The notes under the pieces were generated by a model. The model searched no databases, was not told the DNA's origin, and saw nothing but the letters and a program-made list of their open reading frames with translations. This document shows, one piece after another, positions 1-8,007 of a stretch of DNA of 59,005 nt. Location: NCBI GenBank assembly GCA_012270065.1, contig JAAXJB010000106.1:1-59005 (forward strand), given 5' to 3'. Source of the stretch: Rubripirellula sp. (GTDB taxonomy: Bacteria; Planctomycetota; Planctomycetia; Pirellulales; Pirellulaceae). Position 1 is the first letter of the stretch. Every line of letters begins with the position of its first letter. The position numbers were made by a program, and so were the translations under genes.

Positions 1-55
1 CCTCCCAGTCGCCCGACAGCCCCAAGACAGCCCCCCGCCGCTCCTCCAGAGACAT
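1..55 (-). CDS. Possible 5' end of a minus-strand gene (partial)
   Basis: Reading leftwards from an ATG at 55, the frame is open to the window edge and would encode MSLEERRGAVLGLSGDWE. No good ribosome binding site precedes it and 18 residues are too few to identify a family. It would be divergent from fabZ, leaving 56-333 as a shared upstream region. In that stretch I see no gene, only an isolated GAGGAGG at about 130-136 with no ATG at a useful distance. Confidence 0.22.
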   Translation of the reverse strand, partial: MSLEERRGAVLGLSGDWE

Positions 56-333
56 TTGAGTCAAACATAAAAATGGCTGATTCGCAGGCGTAAGACCGGA
101 CGGCAACGAAAATCCGGCAACAGGGTGCGAGGAGGATCTCATCAGCAATCAGTACGTGTTCTCCGGGGCGGGCGTTTTCGGGGAGTCTCGCAGGAGCCTC
201 GCATGGAGCTCCTTGCAGGTCCAGACTGTCACCGGAAATCTCCGCCAGTTCCGAGTTTTGTCGACCGCTGGCACGAGTCCCGAATGAAGTCACCCGCTTG
301 ACGGAAGCTGGCCAGTTATCGTCTCATACGGGG

Positions 334-804
334 ATGAATACCAATGAAATCGAGCGGTTCATCCCTCATCGCAAACCCATGCTTCTGGTGGATGAGATTT
401 TGTCGCGTACCGAGAGCGAAATTGTCTGTCGTAAAACATTTCACGAAGATGATTTTTTTGTCCAGGGTCATTTTCCGGGGCAACCCATTGTCCCGGGGGT
501 GATTCAATGTGAATGCTGCCTGCAAGCCGGAGCGATCCTGCTTTCAGCCGATGCCATGCCGTCCGGTGAGGAAACGGCTGCCAACGGCAGTGTTCCGGTT
601 GCAACACGCATGGACTCTGTAAAATTCAAACGCATGGTTCGTCCCGGTGACACAGTGGAAATCCACGTCACGCTCAATGACCAAGTCAGCAATGCTTACT
701 TCCTGACCGGAAAAATGCTCCTCAACGGAAAGCTCGCTGCCCGGCTTGATTTTGCCTGCAGCATTGCCGATCCCGCACCTCCCACCGCAGGGGAATCAAG
801 GTGA
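334..804 (+). CDS. fabZ: 3-hydroxyacyl-ACP dehydratase, FabZ-like
   Basis: Single hotdog-fold dehydratase of 156 residues that would remove water from 3-hydroxyacyl-ACP in the type II fatty acid cycle in the cytoplasm. The start [12 protein letters not shown] and the active-site segment [12 protein letters not shown] are characteristic; His46 and Glu60 sit where FabZ has its catalytic pair. An upstream in-frame TTG at 298 would add 12 residues, but the ATG at 334 begins right before the usual FabZ start, so I prefer it. The stop overlaps the start of fabI, so the two are translationally coupled and catalyse consecutive steps. A more specialised dehydratase of the same fold cannot be excluded. 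Confidence 0.87.
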   Translation: MNTNEIERFIPHRKPMLLVDEILSRTESEIVCRKTFHEDDFFVQGHFPGQPIVPGVIQCECCLQAGAILLSADAMPSGEETAANGSVPVATRMDSVKFKRMVRPGDTVEIHVTLNDQVSNAYFLTGKMLLNGKLAARLDFACSIADPAPPTAGESR

Positions 805-1643
805 CCGATAGCACCCCCACTGAGACACAAGTGTTTGACTTTCTTGGATTCCACGGCAAGACATTTCTTGTCATGGGCGTTGCCAACAAGAAGAGTGTCG
901 CATACCGGATTGCCCAGCTCATCGAAAAATCTGGTGGAACGGTTATCTACAGCGTACGCAGTGAATCACGCCGGGACAGCCTCGGCAAACTGCTGGCAGA
1001 TCGCCAGATACTGATTTGTGATGTCGAGCAGCAATCCCAAATCGATGAACTCGCTGCTGAGATTGCGAAACAGAATATCGAACTGAGCGGACTGGTTCAC
1101 TCGATCGCCTTTGCAGATTACCCCGAGGGCATCCGCCCATTTCACGAAACCACGCGTGCCCAGTTTTTACAAGCGATCGACATCTCGGCTTACTCGCTGA
1201 TCAATGTATGCAACGCGGTCAAAGACAGTTTTACCAAGGATGCCTCAGTCGTCACGATTGGGATCAGCACAACACGGATGGCGAGTGAGAGCTACGGCTT
1301 CATGGCTCCAATCAAAGCTGCTTTGGAATCATCGCTCGCGTTTCTTACCAAATCATTCAGCCGATTCAGTGAGATCCGGTTCAACGCAGTAGCTGCCGGA
1401 TTACTGAAAACAAGTGCATCGGCTGGTATCCCGGGCTACGTCGACTCCTATCTTTACGCAGAGAAAGTGATTCCACGGGGTGCAGCCTTGAAAACGGACG
1501 AAGTCGCCAACACCGCCGCTTTCCTGCTCAGCAAACGCAGCAGTGGGATCACGGCTCAATCACTCGTTGTCGATGCTGGCATGTCAATCAATTATTTTGA
1601 CACTGGTATCATCGACGCGGTAACGTCAGCAGATATCGACTGA
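801..1643 (+). CDS. fabI: Enoyl-ACP reductase (NADH), FabI
   Basis: Short-chain-dehydrogenase-type enoyl-ACP reductase, 280 residues, reducing trans-2-enoyl-ACP in the last step of fatty acid elongation. Visible features are the FabI nucleotide-binding segment [14 protein letters not shown] (residues 25-38), VHSIAFAD (99-106), and the catalytic Tyr165-x6-Lys172 in YGFMAPIK. This wider spacing separates FabI from ordinary SDR reductases, which have Tyr-x3-Lys. The start is GTG at 801, sharing GTGA with the fabZ stop. FabZ and FabI in one transcript would give a dehydratase-reductase pair. The C-terminus is slightly longer than in most FabI proteins. Confidence 0.9.
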   Translation: MTDSTPTETQVFDFLGFHGKTFLVMGVANKKSVAYRIAQLIEKSGGTVIYSVRSESRRDSLGKLLADRQILICDVEQQSQIDELAAEIAKQNIELSGLVHSIAFADYPEGIRPFHETTRAQFLQAIDISAYSLINVCNAVKDSFTKDASVVTIGISTTRMASESYGFMAPIKAALESSLAFLTKSFSRFSEIRFNAVAAGLLKTSASAGIPGYVDSYLYAEKVIPRGAALKTDEVANTAAFLLSKRSSGITAQSLVVDAGMSINYFDTGIIDAVTSADID

Positions 1644-1756
1644 ATCAAGACTCCGCCAAACCGCTCCAAAACACATCCACGGTGTTCAACGGCGACACAT
1701 TTCAAATCCGGCACCTCTCAAATCAGATACCCCCAACCCGACCAGAATCGATAACC

Positions 1757-2614
1757 ATGACCCAGCAGATCTACATCAACGGAGAGTACTACGCCAAGGA
1801 TGAGGCCAAGATCAGCGTTTATGATCACGGTCTGCTCTATGGAGATGGTGTATTTGAGGGAATGCGGATCTACGGTGGAAAAGTGTTCCGTCTGGAGCAG
1901 CATCTGATCCGCCTGTGGGAATCAGCGCTCTCGATCGGTTTGAAAATCCCGATTGCACCCGATCAATTGTCAGCTGATGTAAACGACTGTGTTTCCCGAA
2001 ACGGACTGGAAGAGGGGTACATCCGTTTGATCGTAACGCGTGGTGCAGGAGCTCTTGGCCTTGATCCCTACAAATGCTCAGAACCGCAAGTGATATGCAT
2101 CGTCGACAAAATCACTCTCTACCCAGACTCGCTTTACCAGAATGGTCTGGAACTCGTCACCGCAGCAACCATCCGCAACCATCCCGCAGCTTTGAGTCCG
2201 CGAGTCAAATCGCTGAACTACCTCAACAACATCATGGCCAAGATGGAGGGGTTGAAGGCGGGTTGCGTCGAAGCATTGATGCTCAATCACAAAGGCGAAG
2301 TCGCGGAATGCACAGGTGACAACCTTTTCATTGTCAAGAACGGTCATCTGAGGACACCGCCCGTTGAAGCGGGAATTCTGGAAGGAATTACACGCAACGC
2401 CGTATTAGAACTCGCTGAAAAGCTCGGAATCCAATCGAGTGAATCTGCGATGACGCGCCACGACATTTACACTGCAGATGAGTGTTTTCTGACAGGAAGC
2501 GCGGCAGAGGTCATTGCCGCTGTTAAACTGGACGACCGACAGATTGGCGATGGCAAACCCGGTCCGATCACCAAGCAGCTCAACGAGGCGTTCCGAGTGC
2601 TCGTTCGGGAATGA
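1757..2614 (+). CDS. ilvE: Branched-chain amino acid aminotransferase, IlvE family
   Basis: PLP-dependent class IV aminotransferase of 285 residues, transferring amino groups between glutamate and the 2-oxo acids of leucine, isoleucine and valine. The family signature is clear: YDHGLLYGDGVFEG at 22-35, the Schiff-base lysine Lys151 in SPRVKSLNYLNN, and EVAECTGDNLF from 181. The frame is open from a GTG at 1682, but the upstream 25 residues do not look like the family and the ATG at 1757 gives the standard start. D-amino acid aminotransferase and 4-amino-4-deoxychorismate lyase share the fold; the motifs fit IlvE best. It lies 113 bases after fabI. Confidence 0.85.
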   Translation: MTQQIYINGEYYAKDEAKISVYDHGLLYGDGVFEGMRIYGGKVFRLEQHLIRLWESALSIGLKIPIAPDQLSADVNDCVSRNGLEEGYIRLIVTRGAGALGLDPYKCSEPQVICIVDKITLYPDSLYQNGLELVTAATIRNHPAALSPRVKSLNYLNNIMAKMEGLKAGCVEALMLNHKGEVAECTGDNLFIVKNGHLRTPPVEAGILEGITRNAVLELAEKLGIQSSESAMTRHDIYTADECFLTGSAAEVIAAVKLDDRQIGDGKPGPITKQLNEAFRVLVRE

Positions 2615-2873
2615 CGCATGGCTCGCCTGACCCGCGTGCATCTCATTCACATCCCATCGCGTCCCTGATCCTGTCGTCAATGCAAGGACAGACAAAACCT
2701 CTGGCTCCTTTGTAAAATCGTCGCTGCTTGTTCAAGCAGAATCGACGCTGGAAAAAATATTCCTGGAACTGAATTTCAGGGTTCCCGGTGGATCGCCAAA
2801 ACAACAGACCGCAATGACTGAGAACCTTGCAAATGATCCGACACCTCCTTTCCATCCATCATGAGGCAATGAC

Positions 2874-3920
2874 TTGATCGGGGTATGTTTTGAAAACATT
2901 GGCGAAGTCAAGCTGCGTGAACTGCCGGATGCTGTCATTGAGGATGCTGGTGATGCAATCGTGGAAGTCTCCATGGCAGGATTGTGCGGAAGCGATTTGC
3001 ACCCTTTTTTCGGGCGTGAAACCGGATTGTCACCCGGAACCGTGATGGGACATGAATTCGTTGGGCGGATCACGGCAATCGGATCAGGAGTCAGCCAACT
3101 CTGCGTTGGTGACCGGGTCTGTGCACCTTTCACAACAAACTGTGGAAGCTGTTTTTTCTGCGAATCAGGTCTTACATCACGTTGCATCCATGGACAGTTG
3201 TTCGGCTGGAGGCAGGACGAAGCAGGTCTGCACGGCGGTCAGGCGAGTCTGGTTCGTGTGCCCCACGCCGATGCTACCCTGTTTAAACTGCCGGAAACCA
3301 TTGACGACGAAACGGCACTGCTGTTGGGAGACAATCTCAGCACTGGTCGTTTTGCTGCCGATATGGCTGGAATCACGAGTTCAGGAATCTACGGCGTGAT
3401 TGGGTGTGGCACCGTTGGGTTGCTTGCCATCGTGGCTGCGAAACAGCTCGGCGCTGAAAAGATCATCGCTGTCGATCCGTGTAAATCCAGACTGGAAATT
3501 GCAGAATCATTGGGTGCCATGGTGTTTACATCACCCGAGCAGGCACTGCGGGAAACACATCATTTGACTCACGGACTCGGACTCGACGGCGTCATGGAAC
3601 TGGTGGGTTTGCCTGATGCACAACGCCTTGCTTATGCGCTTGTACGCCCTGGTGGAAATCTGTCTGTCATCGGCTGCCACTGCACGCCAGATTTTGCTTT
3701 CTCACCAGCCGACGCTTATGACAAGAACCTGACTTACCGCACAGGTCGGTGCCCCGCACGCCATTACATGGACCTGTTCTCCAATTCCGGGCAACTCAAG
3801 GACCTGGACCTTTCATGGTGCATCACACATCATTTCCCGGCAACTGAAGCGGTTACTGCCTATCAGGTCTTTTCCCAAAGAAAAGATAATTGCGTCAAAG
3901 CTGTCTTGCATTTTGATTGA
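2874..3920 (+). CDS. Zinc-dependent alcohol dehydrogenase, MDR family
   Basis: Medium-chain dehydrogenase/reductase of 348 residues. Cys38 (GLCGSD) and the His60-Glu61 pair (MGHEF) are the catalytic zinc ligands; Cys90, Cys93, Cys96 and Cys104 form the structural zinc lobe. The Rossmann segment GVIGCGTVGLLAI lies near 175. The frame starts at TTG 2874, with GAGG eight bases upstream and no in-frame ATG before the body of the domain; an in-frame stop lies just upstream. The substrate cannot be told from sequence; the family includes threonine, sorbitol and glutathione-formaldehyde enzymes. It is a single gene between ilvE and the Trx/PDZ gene. Confidence 0.85.
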   Translation: MIGVCFENIGEVKLRELPDAVIEDAGDAIVEVSMAGLCGSDLHPFFGRETGLSPGTVMGHEFVGRITAIGSGVSQLCVGDRVCAPFTTNCGSCFFCESGLTSRCIHGQLFGWRQDEAGLHGGQASLVRVPHADATLFKLPETIDDETALLLGDNLSTGRFAADMAGITSSGIYGVIGCGTVGLLAIVAAKQLGAEKIIAVDPCKSRLEIAESLGAMVFTSPEQALRETHHLTHGLGLDGVMELVGLPDAQRLAYALVRPGGNLSVIGCHCTPDFAFSPADAYDKNLTYRTGRCPARHYMDLFSNSGQLKDLDLSWCITHHFPATEAVTAYQVFSQRKDNCVKAVLHFD

Positions 3921-3949
3921 CATGAAACAGGTCCTGACGCACCTTCGGC

Positions 3950-3975
3950 AGAAGAGACACCCAGAAGAGACACCC
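3950..3975. repeat. 13-base tandem duplication
   Basis: Two perfect adjacent copies of AGAAGAGACACCC, just downstream of the alcohol dehydrogenase stop. Non-coding. It is one of several short tandem duplications in the window. Confidence 0.9.
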
Positions 3976-4113
3976 AACTGGACGATGCCTCACTTTCCCA
4001 CCCAAGTGCATGACCACGCACCAAAAAACCCGTGGTACACTGGCGCCGCCAATGGGTCTGTGATCTCCTGTCGTGCGAGCCAACAATCCTGAACCTGGAA
4101 AGAAAACCGGAAC

Positions 4114-5472
4114 ATGTTCATGCGTACAACGAAATTCTCTTGCCTCGTCGTTTTTGTGTGTTCCTCTTTCGTTCTGCAACTCGTGATCTCGTTGCAGGCC
4201 ACAGCACAAACCAGAGATGAAATGGTGCAGAACGATCGCCAAAAAATCACTGAGGAGGGTTTCTGGATTTACAACGATATTCCTGAAGCGTTCAAACGTG
4301 CAAAGCAGACAGGCAAACCTGTTCTCGTGGTTCTGCGGTGCATTCCATGCCATGAGTGTGTCAAGCTGGACGATAACCTCGTTGACAATGACCCTGTCAT
4401 CCGTCCTCTGCTGAAAGAATTTGTCTGCGTCCGACAAGTCTCGACAAATGGACTCGACCTGAGCCTATTCCAATACGATACAGACCAGTCATTTGCCGTT
4501 TTCATTCTCAATGCAGATGGCACGATCTATGGACGATTCGGAACGCGTTCGCATCGGACGGATTGGCTTGGCGATGTTTCCCTTGAAGGCTTGGCTGAAG
4601 CACTCAAGGGTGGCTTGGCTTTGCACCGGGACTACCCTGCAAACCGATCCCGGATTTCCGGCAAACGTGGCGGAAAGCCGGAATTCGCATCACCAGAAAA
4701 GTACCCCAGTCTGAAAGACAAATTTACCGATCGATTGAACTATGAAGGCAGTGTGTCCAAGAGTTGCATTCATTGCCACCAGATCGGTGACGCGCAGCGT
4801 GCTTATTACTGGAACGCGGGCAATCGCATCCCCGAAAACATCCTGTTTCCCTATCCACACCCCAAAACGCTCGGCCTGATTCTGGACCCGAAGAAGAAAG
4901 CAACGGTGTCGTCGGTAAACCCGGGATCGATTGCAGCCAACAGTGGGCTTAGAGCAGGTGACATCATCGAATCCATCGGTGGACAAACACCGCTATCGAT
5001 TGCCGATGTACAGTGGGTTTTACACCAGACATCAGGCGATGAAAACAGTCTTCCCATTTCTGTCATGCGGAATGATCGCCCCGTCAATCTCGCACTGAAA
5101 CTACCGGCGGGCTGGCGCCGCGGTGGGGACCTTTCGTGGCGAGTTACTTCATGGGCGTACCGACGCATGCTGACCGGTGGCATGAAGCTTTCTGACTTGC
5201 CGAAGGAAAATCGGGAAGAACTTCGCCTCGCCCCCAATCAAATGTCGTTGCTTGTGCAGCACGTTGGGCAATACGGTGCGCATGCGGCAGCCAAGCGAGC
5301 CGGTTTGCGAAAGGGAGACATTCTGGTCTCTTATGCCGGACATGATGACCTGCAGACGGAATCCCAGCTCTTTGCTCATGCCCTCAATCACCACCGGCCG
5401 GGCGACAGGATCACAGTCGAAGTATTGCGTGAGGGCCGCAAAAAGGAATTTGTGATTCCAGTTCAACCGTAG
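4114..5472 (+). CDS. Exported thioredoxin-fold/PDZ protein (Trx7/PDZ family)
   Basis: 452 residues with an N-terminal signal peptide (hydrophobic 10-29, ATAQ cleavage region). A thioredoxin-like domain follows (about 45-165) with the redox motif Cys76-IP-Cys79, then Cys82. A second CxxCH at 218-222 (CIHCH) resembles a c-type haem site. Two PDZ domains follow: about 250-335 (GSIAANSGLRAGDIIESIGG) and 365-450 (HAAAKRAGLRKGDILVSYAG). I recall a planctomycete family described as Trx7/PDZ (seleno)protein; here the redox positions are ordinary TGC cysteine codons. A periplasmic redox or protein-quality role is an inference; no substrate is visible. Confidence 0.78.
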   Translation: MFMRTTKFSCLVVFVCSSFVLQLVISLQATAQTRDEMVQNDRQKITEEGFWIYNDIPEAFKRAKQTGKPVLVVLRCIPCHECVKLDDNLVDNDPVIRPLLKEFVCVRQVSTNGLDLSLFQYDTDQSFAVFILNADGTIYGRFGTRSHRTDWLGDVSLEGLAEALKGGLALHRDYPANRSRISGKRGGKPEFASPEKYPSLKDKFTDRLNYEGSVSKSCIHCHQIGDAQRAYYWNAGNRIPENILFPYPHPKTLGLILDPKKKATVSSVNPGSIAANSGLRAGDIIESIGGQTPLSIADVQWVLHQTSGDENSLPISVMRNDRPVNLALKLPAGWRRGGDLSWRVTSWAYRRMLTGGMKLSDLPKENREELRLAPNQMSLLVQHVGQYGAHAAAKRAGLRKGDILVSYAGHDDLQTESQLFAHALNHHRPGDRITVEVLREGRKKEFVIPVQP

Positions 5473-5596
5473 AATGGGGACCTGTTCCGATGCTGCCGTG
5501 CCTCAAATCCACGCCAAGAATTGCTGTGCAATCCAATCCGAGATTTCGCTATGCTTGGGAACGGATTGATTCAAAGCCATCGCAGCCCTTTTGCCC

Positions 5597-6481
5597 ATGT
5601 CCCGAGCCACTCGAAATTCTCTTCCGCAAGCAGCACCATCAAGTCCGTCGCCCACGACGAACTTGAGTGGGTGTCGTGCAAATCCATTTCGCGGGAAAAT
5701 TGCACCGAGAGATCGCAAGTTGCTAGGCAAACTGGCCGGTGAAGTCGCCCTGCGTACGTTTCCGGCCAGCCAGATCGCAAGCTGGCAACAGGAAATTCAC
5801 GAGCAGACACTCCGCCTCAGTCGCTCCATCGATCAGCCAAATTTTACCAAAGTGGGCCGCGACGATCTGGTTCGAATGATCCGCATGTACGACGACCTGT
5901 TTTTTGATGGAAAGATACTGCCCGTTGCAGAAGCCGAAGGACTCTCGTTCGGGATTTCATCACGCATGACACGGATTGCCGGAAAAATGGTGACACATTA
6001 TCCAACTGGCGATCACAATGCCCCGCGAAAATTTGAGTTGATCCTTTCATCGACACTGCTGTTTCAGACCTTTGAAGATGAAGGTCGGCCGGCCGAGGTG
6101 ACAGGGCGTCTTTGCCGGGATCGTCTGGAAGCAATGCAGCGTGTCGCAGAACATGAATTCGTTCATCTCATTGAAATGCTGATCTGGAATGATGGCAACT
6201 GCAGTGAAGCAAGATTTCAGTCCATTGCAAACCGTTATTTCGGACATACCGACTATCGCCATGATCTGATCACGCAGAGAGAACGGGCATTCAGTAAATT
6301 CAATATCCGAGTTGGGGACCGGGTAAGTTTTCATCACGAGCGTCGAACATTGACGGGTCGCGTCAATCGCATTACCCGCCGTGCCACGATTCTGGTACAG
6401 GACAACAACGGAGACCGTTTCAGCGATGGTCAACGCTACCTGCGTTTCTATGTACCACTGGAAAAACTCACAAAAGCTTGA
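5597..6481 (+). CDS. SprT-like zinc metalloprotein
   Basis: 294 residues from the ATG at 5597; an in-frame TTG two codons earlier is less likely. The core resembles SprT/Spartan-type domains: MIRMYDDLFFDGKI matches the family's entry helix, and HEFVH (His186, Glu187, His190) gives two zinc ligands and the catalytic Glu. His217 or a nearby His in the GHTDYRH segment may be the third ligand. The C-terminal stretch (GDRVSFHHERRTLTGRVNRI) looks like a small beta-barrel that could bind nucleic acid or protein. The first 40 residues are Ser/Pro-rich and probably disordered. SprT relatives cleave DNA-crosslinked proteins; whether this one does is unknown. Confidence 0.72.
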   Translation: MSRATRNSLPQAAPSSPSPTTNLSGCRANPFRGKIAPRDRKLLGKLAGEVALRTFPASQIASWQQEIHEQTLRLSRSIDQPNFTKVGRDDLVRMIRMYDDLFFDGKILPVAEAEGLSFGISSRMTRIAGKMVTHYPTGDHNAPRKFELILSSTLLFQTFEDEGRPAEVTGRLCRDRLEAMQRVAEHEFVHLIEMLIWNDGNCSEARFQSIANRYFGHTDYRHDLITQRERAFSKFNIRVGDRVSFHHERRTLTGRVNRITRRATILVQDNNGDRFSDGQRYLRFYVPLEKLTKA

Positions 6482-6544
6482 TTGTGAAACAGGGAATACC
6501 GTTGGTTACCAGCGCAGTCGAAACCCACTTCCACCGAAACTGAA

Positions 6545-7006
6545 ATGGCTCTGGAAGTAAAACCTGTATCCATTCGATCCAAAATGGCGGGAACTCTCAT
6601 CGCTGAATTGGAGACTGAATTGCGGCAAAGCTACCCACCTCATTACATTCACGAATTGAACTCAAGCTCTTTCGAGTCCACCGGGAGTGAATTTCTCGTT
6701 TGCATGCTTGATGGCACGCCCATTGGCTGTCTTGGCCTCCGCCCCCTCGATAGTGAAACCGCCGAACTGAAACGAATGTTCGTTCGCCCGGAACACCGCG
6801 GATGTGGAGCAGCCAAGATGATGCTGCAGGAGATTGAAAAACGGGCAACCGCCAACGGGTTCAAGAAGATTGTTCTTGAGACAGGCAACCAACAGACCGC
6901 AGCCATCCAGCTTTATCTTTCAAAAGGATACAAACCCGTTCCACCATACAACCCGTCGGTGGATGGCCCGGCAAGTGCCTGCTTCAACAAGAACCTCAAT
7001 CCCTGA
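6545..7006 (+). CDS. GNAT-family N-acetyltransferase
   Basis: 153 residues, the normal size for a single GNAT domain. Motif A, with the acetyl-CoA pyrophosphate loop, is FVRPEHRGCGAAKMML at about 79-94; motif B follows with the common ending AAIQLYLSKGYKPVPPY. Such enzymes acetylate a primary amine on a small molecule or protein; the acceptor cannot be read from the sequence. It starts 63 bases after the SprT-like gene on the same strand, so the two may be cotranscribed. It is convergent with the DUF4159 gene, with no obvious terminator in the 128 bases between them. Confidence 0.8.
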   Translation: MALEVKPVSIRSKMAGTLIAELETELRQSYPPHYIHELNSSSFESTGSEFLVCMLDGTPIGCLGLRPLDSETAELKRMFVRPEHRGCGAAKMMLQEIEKRATANGFKKIVLETGNQQTAAIQLYLSKGYKPVPPYNPSVDGPASACFNKNLNP

Positions 7007-7134
7007 ACGCCCAGCTTCCTGCGTTCCACGCGGCAACACTAAAAACACACTTGGTGGAAAACCTGATTCCAATGGCTCCCTGAAGCCTCTGACAAATCCA
7101 GCACCTTGAGGACCGCTGCGTTGAGCAGATATCC

Positions 7135-8007
7135 TCAGTGCGTCATCGCATAGGTGACGATATTGATACCCATCGGGTACGCTTTCTTGACCGAAAACTC
7201 TTCGAAGTACCATGGGTCTTCACCCTCGCGTTCCCAGCCGTCACCGAGATCCGTATTGTGGCAGATGAAGACCATGATCCGATCTTTGTCATCGGTGATG
7301 GCGCGATAGTGCGGAGTTCGCGTGTCGCTTCCATCCCATGTTTCCTGCCATGTGATCACTTGCCCATTCTGCATCCGTTGCGCCGCGTTGATCGCGGGAA
7401 CCTGTGGCTTTTCCTTCAATGGATAAACACATTGAAAAATTTCATGTGACAGAGGCACTTCAAAGGGGGCGCGTTCAGGAAAGACCCGTGCCAACTGTTG
7501 CCTCAGGTTCTCATACTGATACTCGCCCCAAAAATCATCGACCATCAAGAAGCCCCCATTGAGACAGTATCTTCTCAAAGCTTTGACTTCCGCCTCATTG
7601 AAATACAAGGCACCAGGTTCAATGATGTAGATGAACGGGTAATCGAAGAGGCGATCATCCGTCAACTCAAGAACGATGGGTTCGGGATTCACCTTCAGCG
7701 AAGTCAACTGCTGAAGCCGCAAGGAGAAGTTGAGATCGCTGTCGCGATAGTCGGTTCGCCAACCACCACCGCCACGACCACGGCCTCCAATCGACTCGTA
7801 CTTGATTCGCACAAAGGTGAATACATCACGTTCAAAATCGGCGTCGATTTCCCAGTCGGGAACTCCGTTTCTGCCAGTTTCGAGACCACGGTTCTGCCAC
7901 CAGGCTCCTCGCTGCGCAGCAACAAGCGATGTGACCAGCACCAACATCATCGGGATTCCGCACAGCCACCAGCGATGTTTTACAACTGAAATCCATCTTT
8001 TCATCAT
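7135..8007 (-). CDS. Exported DUF4159 protein
   Basis: 290 residues with an N-terminal hydrophobic segment (about 14-30) ending in VAAQ, so exported or anchored. The body matches DUF4159: FTFVRIKYES early, then YPFIYIIEPGALYFNEAEV, LRRYCLNGGFLMVDDFWG and HEIFQCVYPL. In known members this region has a glutamine-amidotransferase/ThuA-like fold, but no catalytic triad is obvious here. A Gly/Arg-rich patch (about 74-82) is probably a linker. It overlaps the upstream TPR/peptidase-MA gene by four bases (ATGA), so the two are translationally coupled and probably act together at the cell envelope. Confidence 0.75.
   Translation of the reverse strand: MMKRWISVVKHRWWLCGIPMMLVLVTSLVAAQRGAWWQNRGLETGRNGVPDWEIDADFERDVFTFVRIKYESIGGRGRGGGGWRTDYRDSDLNFSLRLQQLTSLKVNPEPIVLELTDDRLFDYPFIYIIEPGALYFNEAEVKALRRYCLNGGFLMVDDFWGEYQYENLRQQLARVFPERAPFEVPLSHEIFQCVYPLKEKPQVPAINAAQRMQNGQVITWQETWDGSDTRTPHYRAITDDKDRIMVFICHNTDLGDGWEREGEDPWYFEEFSVKKAYPMGINIVTYAMTH

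Noticed and set aside
284-301. Five-codon leader peptide before fabZ
   Set aside because: Too short to support and without regulatory codons or an attenuator hairpin.
4330-4370. Selenocysteine codon in the Trx/PDZ gene
   Set aside because: The redox positions are TGC codons and the frame has no internal TGA, so this member is a Cys form.
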